DNA from: an uncultured Christensenella sp.
Lineage (GTDB): Bacteria > Bacillota > Clostridia > Christensenellales > Borkfalkiaceae
Assembly: GCA_910585235.1 (NCBI GenBank)
Contig: CAJUCM010000012.1
Coordinates: 16,170-50,847, forward strand
DNA length: 34,678 nucleotides
Direction: 5' to 3'
Shown: positions 26,767 to 34,678 of the stretch, one piece after another
Layout: each line of letters starts with the position of its first letter
Position numbering within the stretch: position 1 is the first letter of the stretch
The notes under the pieces: model-generated
The model's database searches: none
What the model saw: the letters and a program-made list of their open reading frames with translations, nothing else
Told to the model about the DNA's origin: nothing
Made by a program: the position numbers and the translations under genes

Positions 26767-27900
26767 TTAATTCTGAAAAATGACTTTGCCGTTCCGATAG
26801 GTCGCAAGCACGTTGAAATCCTCGTCAAGTATCGCAAAATTTGCTTTCTTTCCTATTTCAATGCTTCCACAATCCTTATCGATTCCCAATGTTCTTGCGG
26901 GCGTTATCGTTGCCGCATCGATCGCGTCCGAAACGGATACGCCCACTTCTTTTATAAGCCGCTTGATCGCTTTATTCATTTGCAGAACACTGCCTGCAAG
27001 CGTTCCGTCCGCAAGTCGCGCCTGCCCTTTCTCTACAAAAACTTTCTGACCGCCGAGTTCGCTCTCCCCCTCGCCCAGCCCCTTTGCGCGAATTGCGTCG
27101 GTAATGAGCGTAATTTTTCCTTTCGGCTTACTCTTGAACAGCAACCGCATTGCAGGTACGGAAACATGGATCCCGTCCGCAATCAGTTCGCAGTTGAGTT
27201 CGTCGTGCAACAGCGCGCTCCCAACCGCACCGATCTCCCTATGATGTAAAGGCGACATCGCATTAAAAGTATGCGTAACGTTACCCGCCCCCGCTCCGAT
27301 CGCTCTTTCTATCTGTTCATGCGTTGCCGACGTATGACCGATCGACACAACGATTCCCTTTTTTACCAGATCATCGATCAATTCTTCTGCGCCGTCCGCT
27401 TCGGGCGCAAGCGTAACGAGTTTGATCGCATTCCCGCTCGCCTTCTGCCATTCTCCGAACACTGCGCTATCAGGTTTACAAACGTAATTCTCGTTCTGCG
27501 CCCCCTTATACTCCGGAGAAATAAACGGACCTTCAAGGTGGACTCCTAAAACCTCTGCCCCCTCTCCCGGATCCGTTTGACGGTATTCTTTGACGGCGTT
27601 CATGGCGCGTGCGATCTTTGCTCCGTCATCTGTCATGGTCGTTGCAAGAAAGCCCGTCGTTCCCTCCGCGGCAAGCGTTTGCGCGATCACAGAAAGCGCA
27701 CCGACGCTCCCGTCCATTGCATCCGCGCCGCCCGCGCCGTGAACATGTTCGTCGATAAAACCGGGAAACACGACCGCATTTTCAGACAATGCGATCCTCT
27801 CCCCTTCGCTTCCGAAGCCCGCGATCCGTTCGCCGAATTGTAAATCCACGCGCTTGATTTTTCCGTCCAAATAGACGAGCGCATCTTTGAATACTTTCAT
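26767..27900 (-). CDS. nagA: N-acetylglucosamine-6-phosphate deacetylase
   Basis: NagA removes acetate from N-acetylglucosamine 6-phosphate, giving glucosamine 6-phosphate, in the cytoplasm. The 377-aa length is typical. Amidohydrolase motifs are complete: HVH at 52-54 in FIDEHVHG, the metal ligand E123 in HLEGPF, H189 in SIGHTSATH, H210 in VTHTFNAMSPLHHRE, and the catalytic D268 in ITDAI. The gene begins 9 nt after the nagB stop and is cotranscribed with it, so the pair converts GlcNAc-6-P to fructose 6-phosphate. This can feed on amino sugars from mucin, chitin or recycled cell wall. The stop is immediately followed by a bidirectional terminator. Confidence 0.96.
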   Translation of the reverse strand: MKVFKDALVYLDGKIKRVDLQFGERIAGFGSEGERIALSENAVVFPGFIDEHVHGAGGADAMDGSVGALSVIAQTLAAEGTTGFLATTMTDDGAKIARAMNAVKEYRQTDPGEGAEVLGVHLEGPFISPEYKGAQNENYVCKPDSAVFGEWQKASGNAIKLVTLAPEADGAEELIDDLVKKGIVVSIGHTSATHEQIERAIGAGAGNVTHTFNAMSPLHHREIGAVGSALLHDELNCELIADGIHVSVPAMRLLFKSKPKGKITLITDAIRAKGLGEGESELGGQKVFVEKGQARLADGTLAGSVLQMNKAIKRLIKEVGVSVSDAIDAATITPARTLGIDKDCGSIEIGKKANFAILDEDFNVLATYRNGKVIFQN

Positions 27901-27909
27901 GCTCCCTCT

Positions 27910-28632
27910 TTACAACAGCGCCGCCGCCTGTTCGTCGCAGATAAACGTACAATCCTCATGCGATTGCAGAATACTTGCGGGAACATTTTCGCTCATGTTA
28001 CCTTGGATCGCTTCTTTTACCGCTTTCGCCTTATTCGCTCCGTTTGCAAGCACGACGATCTTCTTCGCATCCATGATATTTTTCAAACCCATGGTGAACG
28101 CCTTTCTCGGCACTTCGGAAACATCCTTGAATAACCTTGCGTTGTCCTTGATCGTGCTTTCGGCAAGTTCTACGACGTGCGTTTGGCTATTAAACGGCGT
28201 TCCCGGTTCGTTGAACGCGATATGACCGTTGCTCCCGATCCCAAGGATCTGAATATCCTGACGAAGCATTTTCAGCAAACGGTTATAATTTTCGCATTCT
28301 TCCTCCGCAGACGGCGCCATACCGTTTTCAATATGGGTATTGTTCAGATCAATATCCAGCCCGTCGAACAAATTCTTTTTCATGAAATACGCATAACTCT
28401 GTTCATGCACAGCAGGCAAACCCATGTACTCGTCCAGATTGACCGTTCTGACGTGCCGGTAACTTGTCCCGTTTTTTTTATGATCGGCTTTCATTCTGCC
28501 GTACAATCCGAGCGGAGTCGTTCCCGTTGCAAGACCAAGCACGGCATACGGATTTTCGACCACCAACTCTTTGACAATTTCAAACGCCCTTTCGCTCATC
28601 TCTTCATAATCTTTTGTGATGAATACTCTCAT
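27910..28632 (-). CDS. nagB: Glucosamine-6-phosphate deaminase
   Basis: NagB converts glucosamine 6-phosphate to fructose 6-phosphate and ammonia. The 240-aa product has the phosphate loop GLATGTTP (33-40), NLDEYMGL with the base D67, and GIGSNGHIAFNEPGTP (131-146) with H137 and E142. The length is that of the short Gram-positive NagB lacking the allosteric extension of the enterobacterial enzyme. It is first in the nagBA pair. The upstream region has TTGACG (28698-28693) and TACAAT (28676-28671) with a 16-bp spacer, and an imperfect palindrome just upstream that may be an operator. The ribosome binding site is weak, which may limit expression. Confidence 0.96.
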   Translation of the reverse strand: MRVFITKDYEEMSERAFEIVKELVVENPYAVLGLATGTTPLGLYGRMKADHKKNGTSYRHVRTVNLDEYMGLPAVHEQSYAYFMKKNLFDGLDIDLNNTHIENGMAPSAEEECENYNRLLKMLRQDIQILGIGSNGHIAFNEPGTPFNSQTHVVELAESTIKDNARLFKDVSEVPRKAFTMGLKNIMDAKKIVVLANGANKAKAVKEAIQGNMSENVPASILQSHEDCTFICDEQAAALL

Positions 28633-28670
28633 AAAACACCGCTTTTATCTAAATTGATCTTCCTAATTAC

Positions 28671-28698
28671 ATTGTACTGATTTTTTGCCGTTCGTCAA
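28671..28698 (-). promoter_or_regulatory. Promoter of nagBA
   Basis: Minus-strand TTGACG (28698-28693) and TACAAT (28676-28671) are separated by 16 bp, one mismatch each from sigma-A consensus. The predicted start is near 28664, leaving a leader of about 32 nt before nagB. Confidence 0.65.
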
Positions 28699-28707
28699 TC
28701 AATCGCG

Positions 28708-28727
28708 CATATATTTGCAAAAATATG
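28708..28727. promoter_or_regulatory. Imperfect 20-bp palindrome between nagB and the exported-protein gene
   Basis: The sequence centred on TTTGCAAA is symmetric at nine of ten base-pair positions. It starts 10 bp upstream of the nagB -35 box and ends 13 bp before the divergent GTG start. A regulator operator is possible but no family consensus is recognised. AT-rich chance symmetry cannot be excluded. Confidence 0.4.
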
Positions 28728-28740
28728 AAAAAATAACAGT

Positions 28741-29412
28741 GTGCAATTATTTCATGTAATTTTACCGTGTCTTACGGCGCTGTCAACAATCTGTTCTTTT
28801 TCAGGCGAAGGATACCTGATTAACAATTTACAAATCAGTCATGTCGCTCTCTGCACGCAAAATCAAAGCGAGTTCAAAGAACATATTACGATCAAAATAA
28901 GAACCGATCAGCACGAAATTTATATTGTTCCTACGATCGATTACGGGTATGATCCGAATATATTCTTGGGCGATTTTATCGGCAACGGACTCGATCAGAT
29001 TTTTTATTCGGTCAACAGCGGAGGTAGCGGAGCCTACTCGTCAAGCCAGCTGATAGTTCTGCAAAACGGCGAACAAAAAAATATTTACGACAGTCAGAAT
29101 TTTGAAAATACGGCGCAGGCGCGGTTAAAAGATCAATGCGTAACAATCACATATCTGAACCAAAATTATTATCTGAACGCTTCGCACGCCGATTTAAGCG
29201 GAGAACAGGAAGTTTTTGTTTCAAACGTAAACGCCGTGATGCCCGTCTATAACGGCGGACTGAAAAAATATCAGATCATACAGTTTCAAAAAATATATAT
29301 CGACTACACCGCCAACAATATCGGATACCTTGCAACGATCATTGATTTCAGCGCGAACGGCGCAACGATTGTAAACGCAGGAACTTTTACTAACTTTACT
29401 TTGTCAAATTAA
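28741..29412 (+). CDS. Small exported protein of unknown function, FG-GAP-like motif
   Basis: A 223-aa product starting at GTG. The first 20 or so residues are hydrophobic and signal-peptide-like but lack the usual basic start. The body is beta-rich. A glycine- and aspartate-rich motif GDFIGNGLDQIFYS (around residue 78-91), followed by SGGSGAYSS, recalls the calcium-binding loops of FG-GAP/VCBS beta-propeller blades. No known family is assigned. No ribosome binding site is visible before the GTG. An ATGAAA at 28725 lies 16 nt upstream in a different frame behind an A run, so the true signal-peptide start may be disrupted by one base. It ends in a strong terminator and is divergent from nagBA. 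Confidence 0.6.
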   Translation: MQLFHVILPCLTALSTICSFSGEGYLINNLQISHVALCTQNQSEFKEHITIKIRTDQHEIYIVPTIDYGYDPNIFLGDFIGNGLDQIFYSVNSGGSGAYSSSQLIVLQNGEQKNIYDSQNFENTAQARLKDQCVTITYLNQNYYLNASHADLSGEQEVFVSNVNAVMPVYNGGLKKYQIIQFQKIYIDYTANNIGYLATIIDFSANGATIVNAGTFTNFTLSN

Positions 29413-29413
29413 A

Positions 29414-29458
29414 AAAATCGTTCTGCTTCCGCAAACGGAAGCAGAACGATTTTATTTT
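29414..29458. terminator. Strong bidirectional hairpin terminator
   Basis: An 18-bp perfect stem (29414-29431 with 29436-29453) with the 4-nt loop CAAA is flanked by A and T runs. It lies between two convergent genes, 2 nt after the stop of the small exported protein and 14 nt before the ferritin-like gene stop on the other strand. Confidence 0.93.
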
Positions 29459-29471
29459 GAAGAAAAACGGG

Positions 29472-30719
29472 TTATTTTCCTTTCACTCTTGCAATATCGA
29501 TATTATCCTTTTTCCGATCGGAGAGCGCGCGGATGGGATGATCTTTATCCTGTAAACGCCAGTCGTTGCCGAAACTTGCGATCGCCTTGTCGATAACGAG
29601 GTGCGTGCCGACGGAAGCGGGCTTTCCGTTCGTCTTCGCGTTGTAACCGAAATAGCGGAAACTGTCGGGGACCTTGTCGAGTTCCTCCCAGCCCTCCTCT
29701 ACGCCGGTGAGGCGCACGCTCTTCAACACTTCGCGGATATAATTCTTCTGCGATTGGAATTTAAGAAGTTCGGGGAACTCTCCGCCCGACGGGAAGCACT
29801 GTTGCCAGACTTTGCCCTCGTAAACGCGCAACAGTTCCGCCGCCTCGTGAAGATGCACGACCTCCTCTTCAAAATGCTGTTCCCAGATCTTTTTGATCCG
29901 CTCGTCCGTCTCGTCCATATAGCATGAATAATAGAGATAGCACTCCGTATATTCGTTCATCAGAAGCCCTTCCCACCAGGTCATCATGGGATCTTTGAGG
30001 CATCCGTAACCCGTGACGTGCTGTTCTTCGATCATGGCGATCTCGTTGTACAGCTTTCTGCCCAAGGGCGAAGCGTACAGATTCGCGACGTTCATATAGA
30101 AGTTCATGGTCTGCTGTTCCGCCGCCGTGATAATGTTGATGTTCAGCTTTGTTTTCAGGTCGTTGAGATAACCGTTGATATAGAAGTTGACGTCGTCATA
30201 AGGATGACGGTATTCCGAGACGGTGGGACGCCCCGGCATGATTTCCGTATAGTCGCCCACGAGTTTTTTGGGATCGCCGCCCTTTTCGAGTTCCATTAAA
30301 TCGGAATAGCGGTAAAGGTGATCGAAGTCCTCCAAAAGCGCAAAATCAAGTTGCTTTTTCACATAGGAATTTTTTTCCGTGACGGCAAGATTTGCGGTCA
30401 GATCTACGGCGAGTTGCTCATAGCCGATCGTGTGTTCGAGAATGCTCTCATTGGCAGGCTTTAATCCCGCGACGCGCTTTTGCTGAATCTGTTCGCCCCG
30501 TCTCATATATGCAAGACGGCGTCTTACGTCGTTGTTCGGGCAATGACGGGTAAACGCATGCGAATGGCGTACCGACTCAAATTCCGTACCAGACATTAAA
30601 ATCACTCTCAGACGGGTATAGGGGTCCACCGTGTTTTTGTCATAGGGCTTGACCAGCACCTTGTTCCAACTTGTAAAAATCTTGTCCGCTTTCTGCGGCT
30701 TCAACTCAAACGGATTCAT
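29472..30719 (-). CDS. Ferritin-like di-iron protein of unknown reaction
   Basis: This 415-aa soluble, mostly helical protein has several carboxylate/histidine motifs of the ferritin-like superfamily: ESILEH and GYEQL at 91-103, ALLEDFDHLYRY at 127-138, AAEQQTMNFYM near 199-209, MIEEQHVTGY at 229-238, and FEEEVVHLHEAAEL at 283-296. The repeated E...ExxH pattern suggests two four-helix bundles and a possible di-iron or di-manganese site. The substrate and physiological role are unknown. A redox or oxygen-defence role is plausible in an anaerobe. The start is well supported by AGGAGG about 6 nt upstream. The gene is monocistronic, divergent from mtnN and ended by a terminator. Confidence 0.75.
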   Translation of the reverse strand: MNPFELKPQKADKIFTSWNKVLVKPYDKNTVDPYTRLRVILMSGTEFESVRHSHAFTRHCPNNDVRRRLAYMRRGEQIQQKRVAGLKPANESILEHTIGYEQLAVDLTANLAVTEKNSYVKKQLDFALLEDFDHLYRYSDLMELEKGGDPKKLVGDYTEIMPGRPTVSEYRHPYDDVNFYINGYLNDLKTKLNINIITAAEQQTMNFYMNVANLYASPLGRKLYNEIAMIEEQHVTGYGCLKDPMMTWWEGLLMNEYTECYLYYSCYMDETDERIKKIWEQHFEEEVVHLHEAAELLRVYEGKVWQQCFPSGGEFPELLKFQSQKNYIREVLKSVRLTGVEEGWEELDKVPDSFRYFGYNAKTNGKPASVGTHLVIDKAIASFGNDWRLQDKDHPIRALSDRKKDNIDIARVKGK

Positions 30720-30774
30720 AAATCCCTCCTTTTGGGATAATTATGAACAACACCGAAAAGTTTATACGGAAGGA

Positions 30775-30817
30775 TTGACTTTTTTTTATAAATTGATTAC
30801 AATATCAACGTAATCAA
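30775..30817 (+). promoter_or_regulatory. mtnN promoter with overlapping inverted repeat
   Basis: TTGACT (30775-30780) and TACAAT (30798-30803) are spaced by 17 bp. An 8-bp perfect inverted repeat, TTGATTAC (30793-30800) and GTAATCAA (30810-30817), overlaps the -10 box and the predicted start site, and its right arm touches the AAGGAG. This could be a repressor operator or an RNA hairpin near the ribosome binding site. Confidence 0.55.
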
Positions 30818-30829
30818 GGAGCAAAAATT

Positions 30830-31486
30830 ATGATCGGTTGCGTGATCGCTATGGACAGCGAGGCTGAGATTCTGCTTTCGCAAACGGAGATCGAAGGGAT
30901 CTCTTCCCTCTACGGAAAACCCGTCTATACAGGGAAAGCATTCGGAAAGGATATTGTTCTCGTCGTATGCGGGGTCGGAAAAGTGAACGCCGCGGCGGGT
31001 ACCTGCGCCGCCATTTCCAAGGGCGCGGACGTCATTCTCAATTTCGGCGTGGCGGGCGGTTTACACGGCAATACCGAAGTTGCCGAACTCTACGCAATCG
31101 AAAAAGTTGTTCAATATGATTTTGACTGCACGCAACTCAACGGCACGAAAATAGGAACGCTCGACGGCGAAACGGAAAACTTTATGCCTCTCTTCGTTCC
31201 CGAAGAATACGACTTTCCCCGCCGAAACTTAGGCACGGGCGACCGCTTCAACGACAGCGTCAAGGATCACGAGCTTTTAATAGAGCTCGGCTGCGACATC
31301 CGCGAAATGGAGGGCGGAGCGATTGCCGAGGTATGCAAGTATGCAGGCGTTCCGTTTGTTTCGATCAAAGCGATTTCCGACGTTTACGGCACGGGAAGCA
31401 CAACGGAGCAATTCAAAAAGAATCTCAAACTTGCGCTTCTCAATCTGAAAGCGCATTTGCCCGAAATTCTGAACGCATTGGATTAA
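30830..31486 (+). CDS. mtnN: 5'-methylthioadenosine/S-adenosylhomocysteine nucleosidase
   Basis: The enzyme cleaves adenine from methylthioadenosine and S-adenosylhomocysteine, clearing by-products of SAM-dependent reactions and feeding methionine salvage or quorum-signal synthesis. The 218-aa product has the start GCVIAMDSEAEILL with E11, the glycine-rich GVGKVNAAAGT (48-58), NFGVAGGL (71-78), EMEGGAIAEV with E161 and ISDVYG with the acid D184; all are hallmarks of MtnN (Pfs). It is slightly shorter than the roughly 230-aa norm. AAGGAG lies 8-9 nt before the ATG. ung follows after 17 nt and is probably cotranscribed. Confidence 0.95.
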   Translation: MIGCVIAMDSEAEILLSQTEIEGISSLYGKPVYTGKAFGKDIVLVVCGVGKVNAAAGTCAAISKGADVILNFGVAGGLHGNTEVAELYAIEKVVQYDFDCTQLNGTKIGTLDGETENFMPLFVPEEYDFPRRNLGTGDRFNDSVKDHELLIELGCDIREMEGGAIAEVCKYAGVPFVSIKAISDVYGTGSTTEQFKKNLKLALLNLKAHLPEILNALD

Positions 31487-31503
31487 AATAGAGGAATTTA
31501 CAA

Positions 31504-32172
31504 ATGATTGATTTAGGTGATTGGAACGAACCGCTCGCGCCCCTCTTTGCAGACGAACGCTACAAAAAGATCCGCGAATTTCTCAAATACGAATATTCGC
31601 ACTATATCGTCTATCCCGATATGTACGATCTTTTCAACTGCTTCCGCTTTACGCCCTTTTCAAAAGTGAAAGCCGTTCTTTTGGGGCAGGATCCCTATCA
31701 CAACGTGGGACAGGCGCACGGGCTTTGCTTTTCTGTGCAGGACGGTATCCCCAAGCCCCCGTCGCTTGAAAATATGCTCAAAGAACTGAAAAGCGATCTC
31801 GGCTACGACGCGCCGAAATCGGGCAATCTCACAAAATGGGCAAAGGAGGGCGTGCTTCTTATGAACACCGCGCTCACCGTCAGAGAACATCAGGCGAACT
31901 CGCACGCGAACTGCGGTTGGAGCTGGTTCACGGACAGCGTGATCTCCCTTTTGAGCGCGCAGAAAGAACACCTCGTCTTTATTCTCTGGGGCGGAAACGC
32001 GCGCAGAAAAGTTCCCCTGATCGACGAGAGAAAACACCTGATTCTGCAATGTGCGCACCCCTCTCCGCTCTCCGCCTACAACGGATTTTTCGGTTGCCGT
32101 CACTATTCCAAAACAAACGACTATCTTATAAAGACGGGGCAAGCCCCCATTGATTGGAACTTGTGCGAATAA
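31504..32172 (+). CDS. ung: Uracil-DNA glycosylase, family 1
   Basis: Ung removes uracil from DNA as the first step of base-excision repair. The 222-aa product has the water-activating motif GQDPYHNVGQAHGLCFSV (61-78) with D63, the proline-rich loop GIPKPPSLENM (81-91), LLMNTALTVR (118-127), and the leucine loop HPSPLSAYNGFFGCRHYSKTN (185-205) with H185. All are diagnostic of family 1. Downstream of mtnN with a 17-nt gap, with AGAGGA as a likely ribosome binding site. A hairpin terminator follows about 30 nt after the stop. Confidence 0.97.
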   Translation: MIDLGDWNEPLAPLFADERYKKIREFLKYEYSHYIVYPDMYDLFNCFRFTPFSKVKAVLLGQDPYHNVGQAHGLCFSVQDGIPKPPSLENMLKELKSDLGYDAPKSGNLTKWAKEGVLLMNTALTVREHQANSHANCGWSWFTDSVISLLSAQKEHLVFILWGGNARRKVPLIDERKHLILQCAHPSPLSAYNGFFGCRHYSKTNDYLIKTGQAPIDWNLCE

Positions 32173-32203
32173 CAAAAAAGCAACTAAGAGATACAAACGA
32201 TTA

Positions 32204-32236
32204 AAAAACGAAGATACACAATGTATCTTCGTTTTT
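32204..32236. terminator. Bidirectional hairpin terminator
   Basis: A perfect 15-bp stem (32204-32218 with 32222-32236) with a 3-nt loop, flanked by A and T runs. It separates the convergent ung and YoaP-like genes and can end both transcripts. Confidence 0.92.
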
Positions 32237-32272
32237 GATTGCTTTGATAAATTGTAATTTAATCTAACAGGG

Positions 32273-33028
32273 TTATTTGCCCAATCGTTCGACAAGTTCC
32301 ATAAATTTCTTTTCGTTTTGTATTTCATTTGTAATATAATTTCCGTTATAGAAAACAGCATAATTCGTCCACGCCATAGGCGCATTTTGCGCTTTCTCTT
32401 TACTGTCTATAAATATGATCTCAAACGGTATGCCTTTCTCTTTGGCAAAACTTTCTACGATAGGAACATATTTTGCCGTAAAAGGACAGCCGTGCGTGTA
32501 ATATATTACAAAACCACTTTTGTCTGTTTTCGGGTTTTTGGCACAAGCCTTGAATTGCGGAACGGGTGCATTATCGTCAAAAGGCAAATACAATAACGTA
32601 AAATTCGGGTCGGCTTTATCCGCAACCTTAAAGCCTTTATATGCAAGATATTTTGGGTCGGACAAAAACGGCATTTTCTTTGGCGAAGATATAACGGTTA
32701 TACCGTGTTTGCCTTGTGCTTTTGCGTCGGTAATACAAGCATTCAATAATTCGTTTGCATATCCGTGTCCCTTAAATGAGCCCGAAACCCAAAAGCAATT
32801 TATGTGCAAATAACCGCTTGCCTCGATAGGAAACCAAGCATTTTCGGCAGGGATATACTCTATAAAGCATTTGCCACGCTCGACGGATTTCAAAAAGACC
32901 AAACCGTCGTTTAACCTATCTTTGAGCCACGCTTTTTTGCTTGCTACTTGCACATCCTTGTTGTTAGATATGGCACAGCATATATGTTCTTTTTCCAAAT
33001 TATCAAGTGTGAGTTTTATGTATTCCAT
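32273..33028 (-). CDS. GNAT acetyltransferase with C-terminal YoaP domain
   Basis: A 251-aa two-domain protein. The N-terminal half is a GNAT fold with the acetyl-CoA loop SGSFKGHGYANELL (82-95). The C-terminal half (about 172-250) is thioredoxin-like, with YYTHGCPFTAKYVP (177-190) containing C181, and matches the YoaP family arrangement. The substrate is unknown. Codon use is visibly more AT-rich than in the adjacent clpC, which may indicate separate ancestry. It starts 38 nt after the clpC stop on the same strand, with AAGGAAA about 9 nt before the ATG, and no terminator is seen between them, so it may be transcribed from the clpC promoter. Confidence 0.85.
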   Translation of the reverse strand: MEYIKLTLDNLEKEHICCAISNNKDVQVASKKAWLKDRLNDGLVFLKSVERGKCFIEYIPAENAWFPIEASGYLHINCFWVSGSFKGHGYANELLNACITDAKAQGKHGITVISSPKKMPFLSDPKYLAYKGFKVADKADPNFTLLYLPFDDNAPVPQFKACAKNPKTDKSGFVIYYTHGCPFTAKYVPIVESFAKEKGIPFEIIFIDSKEKAQNAPMAWTNYAVFYNGNYITNEIQNEKKFMELVERLGK

Positions 33029-33066
33029 TTTAACTGTTTCCTTACAAATTACCGTTTTGCGTTATC

Positions 33067-34678
33067 TTATTCTTCGTCTTTAATGAATACAAGCTCGCCG
33101 TTCTCCACGTCAACGACGACAGTGTCGCCCTTCTGGAAATTGCCCCGCAATATCTCTTCCGCAAGGCGATCCTCGACGAGTTTTCTGACCGTGCGGTTCA
33201 GGGGACGCGCGCCGAATTCTTCGCTGTAACCCTGCTCCACGAGATAAGCCTTTGCATCCTTGCTCAGTTGCACGCGGATCCCCATCTCTTTGAGCTGTCC
33301 GCTCAACCCTTCCAAAATTTTATCGGCGATCTTTGCCGCCTCCTCCTTGGTAAGTTTACGGAACACGATCACGTCGTCGAGACGGTTCAGAAATTCAGGC
33401 TTGAACTTGGCTTTGAGCGCGTCGCCTATACGCTCTTTCATATCGGTATAGGCGCTCTCCTCGTCAGAAGAGCGGAAGCTGAGCGAGCTCACTTCCTTGA
33501 CTTCATGCGCGCCGACGTTGCTCGTCATGATGACGACGGTATTTTTGAAGGAGACCGTTCTGCCTTTGCTGTCCGTCATCCGTCCGTCGTCTAAAAGCTG
33601 TAACAGAACGTTGAAAACGTCGGGGTGCGCCTTTTCGATCTCGTCGAGAAGCACGACGGAATAAGGCTTCTTTCTGATCCGCTCAGTGAGTTGCCCTGCG
33701 CCGTCCTCATAGCCGACGTAACCGGGAGGCGCGCCGATGAGTTTGCTGACGGAATACTTCTCCATAAATTCCGACATATCGAAACGCACCATAAATTTTT
33801 CGTCGCCGAAAAGACTTTCGGCAAGCGCTTTGGCAAGATCGGTTTTTCCCACGCCCGTGGGTCCGACGAAAATAAACGACCCGATCGGACGGTTTGCAGA
33901 CTTCAACCCGACGCGGGCGCGCCTGATTGCCTTGGAAACGGCGGTAACCGCCTCATCCTGCCCGACAATGCGTTTATGAAGTTCCTCTTCAAGCCGCAAC
34001 AGGCGGTTGCTCTCCGACTCGGTCAGGCGCGCGACGGGTATCCCCGTGCGGGAACAGACGATTTTAGCGATTTCCTCCGCCCCGATCGCCAAATGGGAAG
34101 CATTGCGCTTGGATTCCCAATCCTGTTTGATTTCGTTTCTCTTTGCGGTCAGTTCCAGAATTTCACGGTTCAGCGCCGCGGCGCGGTCGTAGTCTCCGCG
34201 GATATTCAAGGATTTTCTGTAATCCTCGCCGAGCCTTGCGAGCCGGTCTTCAAGCTCGTGTAATTCTCTGGGACCGTTATAGGAATCGAGCCTTGCGCGG
34301 GACGCCGCCTCGTCGATGAGGTCGATCGCCTTATCGGGAAGAAAACGGTCTGTCACATAGCGGGAAGAAAGTTTGACTGCCGCTTCGATCGCCTCTTCCG
34401 TAATGACGACGGTATGGTGCGCCTCGTACTTATCTTTGAGTCCTCTTAAAATAATAATTGCGTCCTCAATGCTCGGCTCTTCCACCATGACGGGCGTAAA
34501 CCTGCGCTCCAACGCAGAATCCTTTTCAATAAATTTACGGTATTCCTCAACGGTCGTCGCACCCACCGTCTGCAATTCGCCGCGCGCAAGCATAGGTTTT
34601 AAGATGTTCGACGCGTCCATGGGATTTTCTGCGGAGCCGCCCGCGCCGACGATCATGTGGATTTCGTCGATAAAGAGA
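33067..34678 (-). CDS. clpC: ATP-dependent Clp protease ATPase subunit ClpC (partial, N-terminus beyond window)
   Basis: ClpC is a two-ring AAA+ unfoldase that feeds substrates to ClpP. About 537 C-terminal codons are visible and the frame stays open to the window edge, where LFIDEIH is the Walker B of the first ATPase ring. Further on come the linker/M-domain coiled coil (about 60-80 residues, the short ClpC type rather than the long ClpB type), the second-ring Walker A GPTGVGKT, the pore loop GAPPGYVGY, Walker B VVLLDEIE, and the C-terminal domain with GARPLNRTVRKLVEDRLAEE. The N-domain and first Walker A are missing because of the window edge. ClpC versus another Clp subfamily is inferred from the short middle domain. 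Confidence 0.93.
   Translation of the reverse strand, partial: LFIDEIHMIVGAGGSAENPMDASNILKPMLARGELQTVGATTVEEYRKFIEKDSALERRFTPVMVEEPSIEDAIIILRGLKDKYEAHHTVVITEEAIEAAVKLSSRYVTDRFLPDKAIDLIDEAASRARLDSYNGPRELHELEDRLARLGEDYRKSLNIRGDYDRAAALNREILELTAKRNEIKQDWESKRNASHLAIGAEEIAKIVCSRTGIPVARLTESESNRLLRLEEELHKRIVGQDEAVTAVSKAIRRARVGLKSANRPIGSFIFVGPTGVGKTDLAKALAESLFGDEKFMVRFDMSEFMEKYSVSKLIGAPPGYVGYEDGAGQLTERIRKKPYSVVLLDEIEKAHPDVFNVLLQLLDDGRMTDSKGRTVSFKNTVVIMTSNVGAHEVKEVSSLSFRSSDEESAYTDMKERIGDALKAKFKPEFLNRLDDVIVFRKLTKEEAAKIADKILEGLSGQLKEMGIRVQLSKDAKAYLVEQGYSEEFGARPLNRTVRKLVEDRLAEEILRGNFQKGDTVVVDVENGELVFIKDEE

Overview
The window looks like chromosomal DNA of an anaerobic, endospore-forming Bacillota lineage (Clostridia-like). 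The basis is an adjacent spoIIGA-sigE pair, strong AGGAGG-type ribosome binding sites, TTGACA/TATAAT promoters and a nagBA, ung and clpC gene set. The species cannot be named from what is visible. No phage, insertion sequence or CRISPR array was found.

Region 1 (1-23689, all minus strand) is one long apparent operon of at least ten genes behind a perfect-hexamer sigma-A promoter near 23753-23782. In transcription order it encodes: (i) a 1293-aa fusion of a degenerate glycoside hydrolase family 3 (GH3) protein, a two-helix membrane hairpin, an acidic linker, a degenerate AAA+ domain and a Tyr/Gln/Asn-rich repetitive tail; (ii) a membrane-anchored McrB-like AAA+ ATPase; (iii) a soluble protein with an ENRF motif and a long coiled coil; (iv) a second membrane-anchored McrB-like ATPase whose C-terminal three quarters are almost identical in DNA to the first; (v, vi) two membrane-anchored surface proteins of 742 and 3058 aa built of MBG/YDG-type beta repeats; (vii-x) four further membrane proteins, one with BspA-like leucine-rich repeats and the last cut by the window edge. 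I infer an undescribed envelope machine in which cytoplasmic ATPases and a scaffold act on very long surface proteins. This is the main candidate novel system.

Region 2 (about 23900-26030) holds sigE and spoIIGA (sporulation sigma factor and its processing protease), then a roughly 420-bp intergenic region with four DnaA-box-like sequences, a Spo0A-box-like site and a strong promoter for tRNA-Arg(ACG).

Region 3 (26031-34678) is ordinary accessory and housekeeping DNA: a GNAT acetyltransferase, the amino-sugar operon nagB-nagA, a small exported hypothetical protein, a ferritin-like protein, mtnN (methylthioadenosine/SAH nucleosidase) with ung (uracil-DNA glycosylase), a YoaP-like acetyltransferase, and the C-terminal part of ClpC running off the right edge. 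Clear hairpin terminators separate most units.
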